From Wolinella succinogenes DSM 1740 (lineage in GTDB: Bacteria; Campylobacterota; Campylobacteria; Campylobacterales; Helicobacteraceae): 64,000 nt of DNA. The notes beneath the pieces were generated by a model. It was not told where the DNA came from. It ran no database searches and saw only the letters and a list, made by a program, of their open reading frames with translations. Numbering within the stretch: the first letter of the stretch is position 1; each line of letters opens with the position of its first letter. The translations under genes were made by a program, and so were the position numbers. The stretch is taken from the NCBI RefSeq assembly GCF_000196135.1, contig NC_005090.1, forward strand, positions 1,002,001 to 1,066,000. The letters run 5' to 3'. Of this stretch, positions 54,939 through 62,995 are shown one piece after another.

Positions 54939-55211
54939 CTAGTTGACAATTGCATTCACGATGAAGGTGCCGCCATAGAGAAGAGCAATACCTCCAATGA
55001 TTCCAACAAACCACCACTTAAACTGCTCAAACATTTTGAACATCAGCATGAAACCCATGATGATGATCACCAGCGAGGCGACACCCGCAACGACTCCATT
55101 TTGAATCATGTCATAGACCCTCTCAACGATCTCTGCGAACTTCGCGCCTGGATCTCCGCTTGCAGCCAGAAGAGGAAGCGATAGCAGCCAAAGCCAAACT
55201 ATTTGTTTCAT
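54939..55211 (-). CDS. virB2: VirB2-like major pilin
   Basis: A 90-residue protein from ATG 55211 after AAAGGA. A signal peptide (MKQIVWLWLLSLPLLAASG) gives a mature form of about 70 residues with two hydrophobic helices (VVAGVASLVIIIMGFMLMF and WWFVGIIGGIALLYGGTFIV), typical of VirB2 pilins. First gene of the secretion operon; the divergent repressor gene starts about 300 bp away. Confidence 0.9.
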   Translation of the reverse strand: MKQIVWLWLLSLPLLAASGDPGAKFAEIVERVYDMIQNGVVAGVASLVIIIMGFMLMFKMFEQFKWWFVGIIGGIALLYGGTFIVNAIVN

Positions 55212-55379
55212 CTGTTTTCCTTTGTTTTGGTGGGTAGGTAGGGCAGTGGAAGATATCGGAGAGGGTGTCGAGATCTCTCCGATGGTCGAGCCTTTTAACC
55301 TCGTGCTTAGGAGGGGTAGAGGGTGATTTGAGCGCATGGCAGGGCACCATGCAAAAACCGTTAATTCGGGTTAATTTGT

Positions 55380-55487
55380 TATAATGAGTGGTTTTGTCTG
55401 TTCGCATTTCGACACCTTTCGACACCAGATGGACAATCTGAACCAAATTCTATTTCAAAATGCGAATAATGTCAAGACAAAATGCGA
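55380..55487. promoter_or_regulatory. Promoter and candidate repressor operators between virB2 and the repressor gene
   Basis: A TGT-TATAAT (extended -10) is at 55,377-55,385 reading right. Downstream are a tandem TTTCGACACC pair (55,407-55,426), the half-site TTCGCA (55,401-55,406), and two AAAATGCGA direct repeats at 55,457-55,465 and 55,479-55,487, 22 bp apart and so on the same face of the helix. TTCGCAAAATGCGAA, a perfect 6-3-6 palindrome of the same half-site, lies inside the repressor gene at 55,671-55,685. These fit sites for the CI-like protein between the two divergent operons. Confidence 0.55.
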
Positions 55488-55515
55488 TGCTTATAGATAA
55501 TAAAGGATTTTGTGA

Positions 55516-55866
55516 ATGGAACAAAAAGTTAAATTCGTGCTAGAACGGCTTTTTGAGGCGTTATCTGTACGCAATAGTTCCGAGTTTTGCGAGATGTATA
55601 AAATAAAGCCAAATACTTTAAGCACATGGAAAAAGCGAGGAACTATTCCATACGATTTAATTTTAACTATTTCGCAAAATGCGAATATATCTCTAGATTA
55701 TATTTTTGGTCTGAATCCAAAAAAAGAAGTTCAGCGTTTGCCATCAGGCTTGGACGACCAAGAGACTGAATTACTCAATTCCTATCGAAAGCTAAGCATC
55801 AAAAAAAAGGAGATATATCTTTTTCGAATCAAAGCTGATGCCATTGAAGCAGAAGAGGGGGTTTAG
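55516..55866 (+). CDS. CI/XRE-type transcriptional repressor
   Basis: A 116-residue protein with an N-terminal helix-turn-helix of the phage CI repressor kind: VRNSSEFCEMYKIKPNTLSTWKKRGTIPYDLILTI. It lacks the C-terminal S24 peptidase domain, so it is not cleaved like LexA or lambda CI. It is divergent from the T4SS operon and 4 bp before the helicase-nuclease gene, so it is the natural master regulator of both. What relieves it is unknown. Confidence 0.85.
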   Translation: MEQKVKFVLERLFEALSVRNSSEFCEMYKIKPNTLSTWKKRGTIPYDLILTISQNANISLDYIFGLNPKKEVQRLPSGLDDQETELLNSYRKLSIKKKEIYLFRIKADAIEAEEGV

Positions 55867-55870
55867 TAGA

Positions 55871-58648
55871 GTGGTCGATATTAGAAATTACTTAATTTTT
55901 TTAAAAAAGGAAGAGAAGACAATCGAGATTCAAGAGGTAGAGCGAAGCGGTGAAAAAACCAAAGTGACATTTATCAACAAAAACACCAAAGCTTATTTCT
56001 ATAATGATTGTGAGGTTGAAATATTTCAAAATCCTTCTTCGATCGATCCTAAATTACATTATGTTTTAGCTGGTTCAAAAGAGCTAGTTGATATTCAAGA
56101 GATTCTCAGTTTTGAAAAGCATACAAAAATATTTTTTAACAATGGCTCGTCCCAGCTTTATCTTAATGAGCTCTTGGAAATCTCGCCCATTCCCAAGGTA
56201 TTGCAGTATCTCACGAAGATAGCTAAGGTGATTGGCAATAAAAAATCAGAAAAAGATGAGGATTCTGAATATCCTGCGCAAAGTGGCGGTTTTTTGCTCG
56301 GACAATATCAAAAGATGCGCATGCATCAAGGTGATATTCTTAAAGACAGCATTCTTGCTAAATATCTTAGTGGTGAACAGCCAAAATCTTTTGATGACCC
56401 ACAAGAAGATGAGATTATCTTCCCTTTTGGGCTCAACCTGAGTCAGGAAAAAGCACTTAAACGGGTTTTCTCCCATCAGGTGAGCATTATAGAGGGGCCT
56501 CCAGGAACAGGAAAAACTCAAACTATCCTAAATATTGTCTCGAACATACTTTTGAGAGGAAAAACAGTTGCCGTGGTCTCAAACAATAATTCGGCAGTTG
56601 ATAATATCTATGAAAAGTTTGATGCTCTTGGACTTTCTTTTTTTATGGCAAAACTTGGAAATCAAGATAATCGAAAGAAGTTTTTTGATGCCCAGCTGAA
56701 AAAGTATCCCTCATTTGATATCAAGACAGACGATCAGCATGGCTATGAAAGTTTAAAAAGTAAAGTCTCAAGTTTAAGAGAAATACTTCAGGTCCATAAT
56801 GACTTAGCACAAGCGATACACAGCATGGAGGAGCTCAGGCTTGAGAGAACATATTTTGCAAACGAGGTGATCAAGAGTTTAGAAATTGACCATCTTCGAA
56901 GTCTTCTTGATTTATCTCGATATAGCGTGGAAGAGATTCTTTCTCTGCTGGCGGAGATTGAGAAGATTGAGGCTGATGGGGTGAAAAATGTAACGCTATT
57001 TATTAAAATTAAATTCTTTATAAAGTTCAGAATAACCTCGTTCTCTTTATATAACTATAGCCTTAAGCAGATCGCAATATTTTTAAAAGAGCAATTCTAT
57101 GTCATTAAAACAAAGGAGCTAGAAGAGAAGATTTCTACTTTAGAGAAAAAGCTCAGCGGAATTGATTTTGAAAATGTATTAAATGAGTACAAAGATATCT
57201 CAATGGAGATATTTAAGTCCATGCTTTCCCAAAAGTATAAATCGGGCGAACAGAGAAAAGAGTTCGATAAAGACAGCTTTCGATGTGATGATTTTATGGA
57301 AGAATACCCCGTTTTGTTGAGCACAACCCATTCGCTTCGAGAGTGCAAAAAAGATGATTATCTATTTGATTACTTAATCATTGATGAGGCTTCTCAGGTT
57401 GATTTGGTTGCTGGTGGTCTCGCCCTATCTTGTGCTAAAAATGCGGTTATTGTTGGTGATCTCAAGCAATTGCCTCCTGTTATTGAGGGCCAAATGGTCG
57501 AAAAGGCCAAAGAGCTTCTCTATTTTTTTTCCATAGAGGCTAGCTATGACTATCAAAAAAGCCTACTGGAGAGCATATCTAGAGTCTTTCCTCATGCACC
57601 AAAGACTTTGCTGAGGGAGCATTATCGATGTCACCCAAAGATAATTGATTTTTGTAACAAAAAATTTTATAACGGTGAATTGATTATTCTTACTAAAAAT
57701 TGTGAAGAGACTTCACCTATAGTTTTGATTGAAGCCCAAAGTGATCGAAAGACAGAGAGCAACAAGTGCAATATGCATCAAATCTGCAGTATTTCTAAAC
57801 ACTTATCAGATGCTGATATCAGTGACGCTGCTTGTATTTCGCCCTTTAAAGCTCATAATCAACAAAGCAGAGAAGTGTTCAAAGGGGATAATATTGAGAT
57901 TGAAGTTAACACTGTGCACAAATACCAAGGGCGCGAGAAAGATACAATAATCCTCTCAACAGTAGTGGACCAAGAAAATAGTTTTGTTGATGATCCTAGA
58001 CTGCTGAATGTAGCAATTTCAAGGGCAAAAAAGCGACTCTATGTGGCTGTTTCCGATCGAGGACAAAATCAAAATATCAAAGACCTGGTAGAGTATATCA
58101 AATACAATCATTTTGAAGTGATTGAGAGCAAGCTTCATTCAATTTTTGATATTTTATTTAAAAGCTACTGCCCTCACTCAAATAAACACCGTATTTCCCT
58201 TTTGGATAAATATAAAGCTCGATGGGCACAGCAAGCGGGTCGATCTAAGTATTCCTCTGAAAATTTAATGTATGACCTCATTCAGGAAACCCTATCGGAG
58301 CAATTTTCTTCTCTGGCTTTGGATGTCTCGCTGAATTATCCTTTGCGTTGGCTCATCAAAAACAAGGAGATCCTAGAAGAAGAGGAGCTTCGGTTTGTCA
58401 ACTCTTTTTCTCATGTAGATTTTCTCCTTTATAGCAAAGTGTCTAAAAGAGCAGCTTTGGCCATTGAGGTGGATGGGGTCTCGTATCATCGAAACAATCC
58501 CCAGCAAAAAAAGCGAGATGAGCTGAAAAATCGAATATTGGAAAAGTATCAAATACCTCTACTTCGTTTTTGTACTAATGATTTTGAAGAAAAGGAAAAA
58601 TTGATCAAGAAACTAAAAGAAATAAAAAGCCAAACAGACCAGAGATGA
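55871..58648 (+). CDS. Superfamily 1 helicase with C-terminal nuclease-like domain
   Basis: A 925-residue protein from GTG 55871; GAGGGGG precedes it, better than the in-frame ATG 55838. Residues 1-190 are an unassigned domain. The SF1B (Upf1/Dna2-like) core follows: motif I at about 207, EGPPGTGKTQT; motif II DEASQ at about 505; motif III GDLKQLPPV; YRCHP; motif V VHKYQGREKD; motif VI NVAISRAKKRLYVA. The C-terminus (about 845-900) has HVDFLLY, LAIEVDG and QQKKRDELKNRIL, the pattern of a Vsr/DUF559/DUF2726-like PD-(D/E)XK nuclease. Such fusions are common in defence islands; defence is inferred. Confidence 0.88.
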   Translation: MVDIRNYLIFLKKEEKTIEIQEVERSGEKTKVTFINKNTKAYFYNDCEVEIFQNPSSIDPKLHYVLAGSKELVDIQEILSFEKHTKIFFNNGSSQLYLNELLEISPIPKVLQYLTKIAKVIGNKKSEKDEDSEYPAQSGGFLLGQYQKMRMHQGDILKDSILAKYLSGEQPKSFDDPQEDEIIFPFGLNLSQEKALKRVFSHQVSIIEGPPGTGKTQTILNIVSNILLRGKTVAVVSNNNSAVDNIYEKFDALGLSFFMAKLGNQDNRKKFFDAQLKKYPSFDIKTDDQHGYESLKSKVSSLREILQVHNDLAQAIHSMEELRLERTYFANEVIKSLEIDHLRSLLDLSRYSVEEILSLLAEIEKIEADGVKNVTLFIKIKFFIKFRITSFSLYNYSLKQIAIFLKEQFYVIKTKELEEKISTLEKKLSGIDFENVLNEYKDISMEIFKSMLSQKYKSGEQRKEFDKDSFRCDDFMEEYPVLLSTTHSLRECKKDDYLFDYLIIDEASQVDLVAGGLALSCAKNAVIVGDLKQLPPVIEGQMVEKAKELLYFFSIEASYDYQKSLLESISRVFPHAPKTLLREHYRCHPKIIDFCNKKFYNGELIILTKNCEETSPIVLIEAQSDRKTESNKCNMHQICSISKHLSDADISDAACISPFKAHNQQSREVFKGDNIEIEVNTVHKYQGREKDTIILSTVVDQENSFVDDPRLLNVAISRAKKRLYVAVSDRGQNQNIKDLVEYIKYNHFEVIESKLHSIFDILFKSYCPHSNKHRISLLDKYKARWAQQAGRSKYSSENLMYDLIQETLSEQFSSLALDVSLNYPLRWLIKNKEILEEEELRFVNSFSHVDFLLYSKVSKRAALAIEVDGVSYHRNNPQQKKRDELKNRILEKYQIPLLRFCTNDFEEKEKLIKKLKEIKSQTDQR

Positions 58649-58667
58649 ACCCCGTAAAGCTTTTTGC

Positions 58668-58673
58668 TATAAT
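58668..58673 (+). promoter_or_regulatory. Extended -10 upstream of virB5
   Basis: TTTTTGCTATAAT: TATAAT with an upstream TGC, 27 bp before the virB5 start, gives virB5 its own promoter separate from the T4SS operon. Confidence 0.6.
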
Positions 58674-58700
58674 CCCTAAAATCAATACAAAGGGGAAATA

Positions 58701-59675
58701 ATGAAGAAGTTTTTAGTCGCTGCCGCTATCTCCTCCAATCTAATGGCTGCGCAAGTAGTCACCGATCCCGGATCGTATGTGCATCTGATGAATACGATCA
58801 AAGCAATCAATGATCAGATATCTATTGCTACAGATCAGCTCAAAGAGATCAATAAGTTGAATGACATGATCAATGAAACAGAGAAGCTGATTTTTGAATC
58901 AAACGAAAAACTTTTCAACCCAGCCACCCGCATCAAAAACTTTGTCAATAATGTTCAAAATATTGATCGAAAACTCAAGCGTTTGGCAAATCGAATTCAA
59001 GAGACTGGAATTGAACAATTTGTGAAAAATTATCATAATTCTAATGCCGATACAAAGCTCTATCTTGAACAACTTCTCAGAAATGATAAAGACCCTCTCT
59101 ATAAAACACTGCTCGAGGACTATCAGAAAGCAACGCATAGTGGAAACTATGATAGCTATGTGCTTGCATCTGATCGACTCAACTCATACATGAAAATCAA
59201 AGGAGTTGAACTCAACGAGCTCAAAAAAGAGGCAACCTATGCCAATCTCGATGCGCTCAATAACTATCTCTATAATGAGGATGAAATCAAGGAGCGAGAA
59301 GAAAAAGTTCAACGCCTTGCTGATCTCCTCGAAAGTATCCAAAATGAGATTGACATGATCAAGCAACAGCAGATCACTAATACGATCTTGATGGAAATGG
59401 TAGAGATATTGACTCGACAGTATGAGCAGTCAATGAAGATGGATTATGCACTTTCGCTCAATATGCTTGTTGCGGCAAATGAGATCAACAAAGAAGATGT
59501 CGATAAAAATAAGAAACGCCTAGAGGGCGGTCAAAGAGCAGAAGAAGGCAAGAAGAAAACAGCCGCAGAAATGATGCGAGAAAAGGCTGAGCGTGGCAAG
59601 GAAAGAAGACCTAAAAATGGATGGTATGAAACAAGCGATGAAATGTTTGAAAGATTGGGCCTAAAACCCATTTGA
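58701..59675 (+). CDS. virB5: VirB5/TrbJ-like protein
   Basis: A 324-residue secreted protein with a signal peptide (MKKFLVAAAISSNLMAAQ). The mature part is mainly helical with long coiled-coil stretches (YVHLMNTIKAINDQISIATD, LKEINKLNDMI and later VQRLADLLESIQNEIDMIKQ), the pattern of VirB5 minor pilins that sit at the pilus tip. The C-terminus is charged and basic (EGKKKTAAEMMREKAERGKE). It is on the opposite strand from the other virB genes and has its own promoter. Confidence 0.78.
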   Translation: MKKFLVAAAISSNLMAAQVVTDPGSYVHLMNTIKAINDQISIATDQLKEINKLNDMINETEKLIFESNEKLFNPATRIKNFVNNVQNIDRKLKRLANRIQETGIEQFVKNYHNSNADTKLYLEQLLRNDKDPLYKTLLEDYQKATHSGNYDSYVLASDRLNSYMKIKGVELNELKKEATYANLDALNNYLYNEDEIKEREEKVQRLADLLESIQNEIDMIKQQQITNTILMEMVEILTRQYEQSMKMDYALSLNMLVAANEINKEDVDKNKKRLEGGQRAEEGKKKTAAEMMREKAERGKERRPKNGWYETSDEMFERLGLKPI

Positions 59676-59865
59676 TTGTCATTTGACAAAGGGTTGGTGT
59701 AACTTGTTCTACTTGCTATACTAACCTATGTATTCTCCTTCTCGTATGCTCTTCAATCCGCCTCTTTTTTGATTTGTCGTCTATCAAAATTTTTTAGTAA
59801 CTCATTTGATTTTTTCTCAATTGAGGGCTAAATACCCCTGAAGATACGATTGTTTCAATATTTTG

Positions 59866-59900
59866 AGGCTTTTTTGTCCGTAAAAAAGGGTTATCCTGCC
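59866..59900 (+). other. oriT: Candidate oriT: hairpin followed by ATCCTG|C nick motif
   Basis: A hairpin (stem CTTTTTT/AAAAAAG, loop GTCCGT) at 59,866-59,890 is followed directly by TTATCCTGCC. ATCCTG/C is the nick sequence of IncP-type and VirD2-border MOBP systems, cut between G and C (59,898/59,899). It lies 105 bp before the relaxase gene. Inverted repeat, then nick motif is the usual oriT order. The relaxase would attach to the C at 59,899, so relaxase, ParA and ribbon-helix-helix genes would enter first. Confidence 0.72.
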
Positions 59901-59947
59901 TCTATAAGAGCAGCTCCGTTACCGCCAGCTTTTTTTGAGCAAACTTC

Positions 59948-59964
59948 AAAAAAAAAGGGGGGGG
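59948..59964 (+). repeat. A9G8 homopolymer tract
   Basis: Nine A then eight G, 40 bp before the relaxase start and 6 bp before its predicted -35. Long G tracts in epsilonproteobacteria often change length. A second A-then-G tract of similar shape lies at about 62,876-62,890. Confidence 0.75.
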
Positions 59965-59970
59965 TGGATT

Positions 59971-59998
59971 TTGATGGAAGAATCTTTTTTGCTATCAT
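59971..59998 (+). promoter_or_regulatory. Relaxase promoter, possibly leaderless transcript
   Basis: TTGATG (59,971-59,976), a 16-bp spacer and TATCAT with extended TGC (59,993-59,998). The relaxase ATG is at 60,005, six bases after the -10, so the transcript would begin at or next to the start codon. No Shine-Dalgarno sequence precedes the ATG. Confidence 0.55.
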
Positions 59999-60004
59999 TT
60001 TTTC

Positions 60005-61645
60005 ATGAAAACTTTTGACGAAGAAATAGCACAACTTCTAGACGAAATTCGAGGCAAGGGCAAGCGCAATAATGAGAAGCTTTCCTCCTCTTTTCGCACG
60101 CCACAAATACACAATAAACAAGTTGTTGTAAAGATGATTTCAAATATAGGGGCAGTGGGTGCAAAAAATGCTCTGAAATATATTCTCACGCACTCTTTTC
60201 GAGAGACGCTTGAGGATGAGCTTGGAAATGAAAAAAGTGTTGAAGAAGTTTTAAAAGATTGGGGGATTGATTTTTCAAAAACAAAAACAATCCTGAATGG
60301 TAAAGTCATTCAGTCTCGAGAAGCATGGCATTTGACTTTTGGAATTGATGAAGAGAATACATTTTCAAACATCAATGCATTGAAAAAAAGTGTGCGCGAT
60401 GCGATGGAAGCAAATTTTTTTGAGTATCGATATGTCATGGTTGAGCACATGCATCAGTCAAAGCCTCATGTGCATGTGATTGTCAATAAGCGAAATAAAT
60501 ATACGGGGAAAAAACTTCATTTTAAGGGCAAGGATGAGATTCGTGAGTTTTTCAATAAAGTGAGGACTGATTTTGCTGATGCACTCAATGTGAATGGCTC
60601 TTTTCAGCGTCAATATGAGAATCGATATGCACACGACAGAAGTATTGATATTCAAAAGCTTCAAGAGCAAGCTGGGGCTATTGCGTTTGAGCAGTTAGAG
60701 AAAAAACTAGAGCCAACGCTGAAGCTTGAATATATTCAATGGAGGCTAATCACAAAGATCGAAAATCTTGATGCAAAAATCAATGAAAAAAAGAGAAAAA
60801 TTTCAAAGATTAAAATCAAAGAACTTGAAGATAAAAAAAACATGAGTTTTGATCGAATCAAGCAATATACCTTCCAGCTCGAAAAACTTGTCAAAGAAAT
60901 TCAAGAGCTTGAGACTCCTAGGAAAAAGTATTTTGATCTTTTTCAAAAGAACACCGATGCAATCAAAGCAGAAAGCGATAGAATTTTTGATCATTTCTCA
61001 AATATTGTGGCAATTCAAAGATCTCTTTCCTCCCTTTCTAAAAACAAAGAGCTTTCACTTCGTGACAGACAAGAGATTGAAATCATTCGTCAAACAGTCG
61101 ATGAATGCCTACACGATTCTTCTTTTGCAATGTGGGAGCAAACGAAATCTACAAAAATTCAAAAGCTGATTGCGACAAGATACGAAAAAGGCGCATATTT
61201 CTATAAGAGTGCGCATAAGCTGATTCAGCTTTTGCGTGAATCAGAAAGAAATCTCAAAACTCTCGAAGCTATTGAGCCAAAAAACAAAAATCTTCTTTGG
61301 TATAAAGTTGCGCAGCTCAAAAATATCGAAGATCTTAGAGGGGTGCTCAAACAACGATATGAGTTGAATCTCAAAAAAACAGAGAAGCTTCAGCTTGGCA
61401 TTGGCAAGAGAGAGGAGAAAATCGGTATAGAGGAGTATATGCCTCTCAAAAAACGCTACATTGCTGAAAATGTCAAAGCTTCCAAGCAAGCTGAATTTGC
61501 CCTCAGAGAAAATCGCTTAATCCAAAAATATTTTGAAATCAACAAAATCAAATTTTGCTCAAATCGTGCGCAAGAAGAAGTGCATTTCGAAAGAATTGAT
61601 CAGCTCAAAGAGTTTATTAAAATGAAAGAAAATAGAGATAGATAA
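60005..61645 (+). CDS. MOBP-type relaxase
   Basis: A 546-residue DNA-nicking protein. The catalytic tyrosine is probably in NALKYILTHSF (about residue 60). The metal-binding histidines are in VEHMHQSKPHVHVIVN (about residues 146-160), the 3H motif of the family. After about residue 225 the protein is a long charged coiled coil (KIKELEDKKNMSFDRIKQYT...), probably for relaxosome contacts or translocation signal. It starts just downstream of the oriT candidate. Confidence 0.9.
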   Translation: MKTFDEEIAQLLDEIRGKGKRNNEKLSSSFRTPQIHNKQVVVKMISNIGAVGAKNALKYILTHSFRETLEDELGNEKSVEEVLKDWGIDFSKTKTILNGKVIQSREAWHLTFGIDEENTFSNINALKKSVRDAMEANFFEYRYVMVEHMHQSKPHVHVIVNKRNKYTGKKLHFKGKDEIREFFNKVRTDFADALNVNGSFQRQYENRYAHDRSIDIQKLQEQAGAIAFEQLEKKLEPTLKLEYIQWRLITKIENLDAKINEKKRKISKIKIKELEDKKNMSFDRIKQYTFQLEKLVKEIQELETPRKKYFDLFQKNTDAIKAESDRIFDHFSNIVAIQRSLSSLSKNKELSLRDRQEIEIIRQTVDECLHDSSFAMWEQTKSTKIQKLIATRYEKGAYFYKSAHKLIQLLRESERNLKTLEAIEPKNKNLLWYKVAQLKNIEDLRGVLKQRYELNLKKTEKLQLGIGKREEKIGIEEYMPLKKRYIAENVKASKQAEFALRENRLIQKYFEINKIKFCSNRAQEEVHFERIDQLKEFIKMKENRDR

Positions 61646-61669
61646 ATAGATAAGTAGCTCTTCGTCTGA

Positions 61670-61718
61670 ATTATTTAATTTTAAATAATGTAATTTCAAA
61701 TTATTTTAAATTACATTA
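61670..61718. repeat. AT-rich palindromes before parA (centromere/operator candidate)
   Basis: Two inverted repeats in the 107-bp gap before parA: ATTATTTAA/TTAAATAAT (9-2-9) at 61,670-61,689, and TAATGTAATTT/AAATTACATTA (11-11-11, perfect) at 61,686-61,718. They lie where ParA-type systems keep autoregulatory operators or partition sites bound by a ribbon-helix-helix partner. Confidence 0.6.
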
Positions 61719-61752
61719 CATTAAAATAAATAAAATAACCAAGGAGGAAAGC

Positions 61753-62427
61753 ATGGTAATAACAGTGGCGACGGATAAGGGTGGTAGCGGAAAAACAACA
61801 ATCGCTATAAATCTCGCAGCTATGCTCGCTCTGAGTGGTGATAATGTCCTAGTCATCGACGCCGACCCGCAGGCATCATGTAGTGTATTTGGAAATATTC
61901 GAAGTGAAGCTGGCATAGAGCCGATTTTTTCGCTCATCTCAAAAACTGGACCGAGTCTTGGAGATGAGATCAAGCGTTTAAAAAAACTTTACGATGCTAT
62001 CGTCATTGACACAGGTGGACGTGATTCTGTTGAGACGAGAAAAGCACTTCTTGGATCGGATATAGTAATTATACCCGTAGTGCCATCTCAACTCGATATT
62101 GCAGTTTTTGAGTCAATGATTCGTAGATTTGAAGAAGCAAAAGATTTCAATGAATCGCTTCAAGCAATAGTGGTGGTATCTAAAGCTGCTCCAAATCCAT
62201 TTTTGGACAAAGAGGTGAAGCTTGCTCGTGAATTTGTGCTTGCGCTAGAAAAAGATGGAATTTTTCTCTCAAGAGGGACGCTCTTTGAGCGTCAAATATA
62301 CAAAAAGGCGATTTTTGAAGGAATGTCGATCAGCGAGATGCCCGATGGGGCGAAGGCATCATCGGACTTTGGGATTTTTTTTGAAGATGTTCTGACATTA
62401 GGACAAAGTTTAATTAAGGGTAGATAA
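61753..62427 (+). CDS. parA: ParA-family partition ATPase
   Basis: A 224-residue ParA/MinD ATPase with the deviant Walker [18 protein letters not shown], switch motif [15 protein letters not shown] and [22 protein letters not shown] precedes the ATG. It may position the excised circular element or, in ICEs, stabilise it. The aspartate and lysine signature residues are all present. Confidence 0.93.
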   Translation: MVITVATDKGGSGKTTIAINLAAMLALSGDNVLVIDADPQASCSVFGNIRSEAGIEPIFSLISKTGPSLGDEIKRLKKLYDAIVIDTGGRDSVETRKALLGSDIVIIPVVPSQLDIAVFESMIRRFEEAKDFNESLQAIVVVSKAAPNPFLDKEVKLAREFVLALEKDGIFLSRGTLFERQIYKKAIFEGMSISEMPDGAKASSDFGIFFEDVLTLGQSLIKGR

Positions 62428-62428
62428 C

Positions 62429-62689
62429 ATGGGTTTCAAATCAATGCAAAAAAAAGACTATAGCGAATCTCCAAAAACTGCTGATGATTTTGTCTCAAGT
62501 GCAACAGGTGAAACTGCTTTGAGCGAGATCAAAAAAAGCAAGAAAAAACTTGTGACGGTTTATCTCTCGCTTGAGATCATTGATCGTCTCAATCTTTTTG
62601 TTGAAACGGAAGCAAAACGTTCAGAATCGAAAAGTGTCATTGTTGAGAAAGCTCTAGAGATGTTTCTTGAAAGTCGTCTCTCTAAATAG
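62429..62689 (+). CDS. Small ribbon-helix-helix protein, probable ParA partner
   Basis: An 86-residue protein one base after parA. The N-terminal half is polar and flexible; the C-terminal half (KKLVTVYLSLEIIDRLNLFVETEAKRSESKSVIVEKALEMFL in outline) fits a ribbon-helix-helix: strand, helix, turn, helix. Short partners of ParA that bind centromere DNA have this build. Candidate sites are the palindromes upstream of parA. Confidence 0.72.
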   Translation: MGFKSMQKKDYSESPKTADDFVSSATGETALSEIKKSKKKLVTVYLSLEIIDRLNLFVETEAKRSESKSVIVEKALEMFLESRLSK

Positions 62690-62748
62690 AGAGAGATTTT
62701 TTTCAAAAAATCTTTTTTAGGTTTTGTATTGTCTTTTATATGCTCCCT

Positions 62749-62832
62749 AACAAATTCCTAAAACTTTCCTAACAGGCTTTTTTGTCCGTAAAAAAGGGCA
62801 TGAACAAATTCCTAAAACTTTCCTAACAGGCT
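62749..62832. repeat. 30-bp tandem direct repeat around a copy of the oriT hairpin
   Basis: The 30-bp unit AACAAATTCCTAAAACTTTC... ending AACAGGCT occurs at 62,749-62,778 and 62,803-62,832 without mismatch. The stretch between and at the edge (62,774-62,798) is identical over 25 bp to the oriT hairpin at 59,866-59,890, but lacks the ATCCTG nick motif after it. Confidence 0.8.
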
Positions 62833-62891
62833 CCTGTCAAATAATATTCTACTTTCTCGATGGAGATTGGGAGTGAAAAAAAAGGGGGGAT

Positions 62892-62910
62892 GGTCACCTA
62901 AATGGTCACC
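62892..62910. repeat. Right arm-type site (GGTCACC tandem)
   Basis: Exact 19-bp copy of the left site, as two tandem TGGTCACCTAAA-like units, 86 bp inside attR. Same orientation as the left copy. Confidence 0.65.
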
Positions 62911-62995
62911 TAAAGATGAAGAAAAAGCGGGAAAAAGCGTTAATCATAGGCGCTTCATCCCTTGTATTTGCGTATATTTTGAAAATACGACCCCC

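Larger units (their letters stand above)
59676..60004. other. Intergenic region with oriT and relaxase promoter
   Basis: A 329-bp gap without a gene. It holds a short inverted repeat at 59,676-59,689, a TGC-TATACT -10-like element at about 59,716-59,725, the oriT hairpin and nick motif (59,866-59,900), the A9G8 tract (59,948-59,964) and the relaxase promoter. I found no short ORF with a start site. Confidence 0.7.
62690..62995. other. Right-end non-coding region of the element
   Basis: A 306-bp AT-rich stretch without a convincing gene. It contains a 30-bp tandem repeat with a hairpin between the copies (62,749-62,832), an A/G tract, the right GGTCACC arm site (62,892-62,910), and a GATGAAG/CTTCATC inverted repeat at 62,914-62,920 and 62,952-62,958. 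A 63-codon frame that crosses attR is not credible. Confidence 0.65.

Noticed and set aside
55838-55870. ATG 55838 as start of the helicase
   Set aside because: It overlaps the repressor end and has no Shine-Dalgarno; GTG 55871 does.
62749-62832. CRISPR array
   Set aside because: Only two repeats, the spacer holds a hairpin repeated elsewhere in the element, and no cas genes are present.
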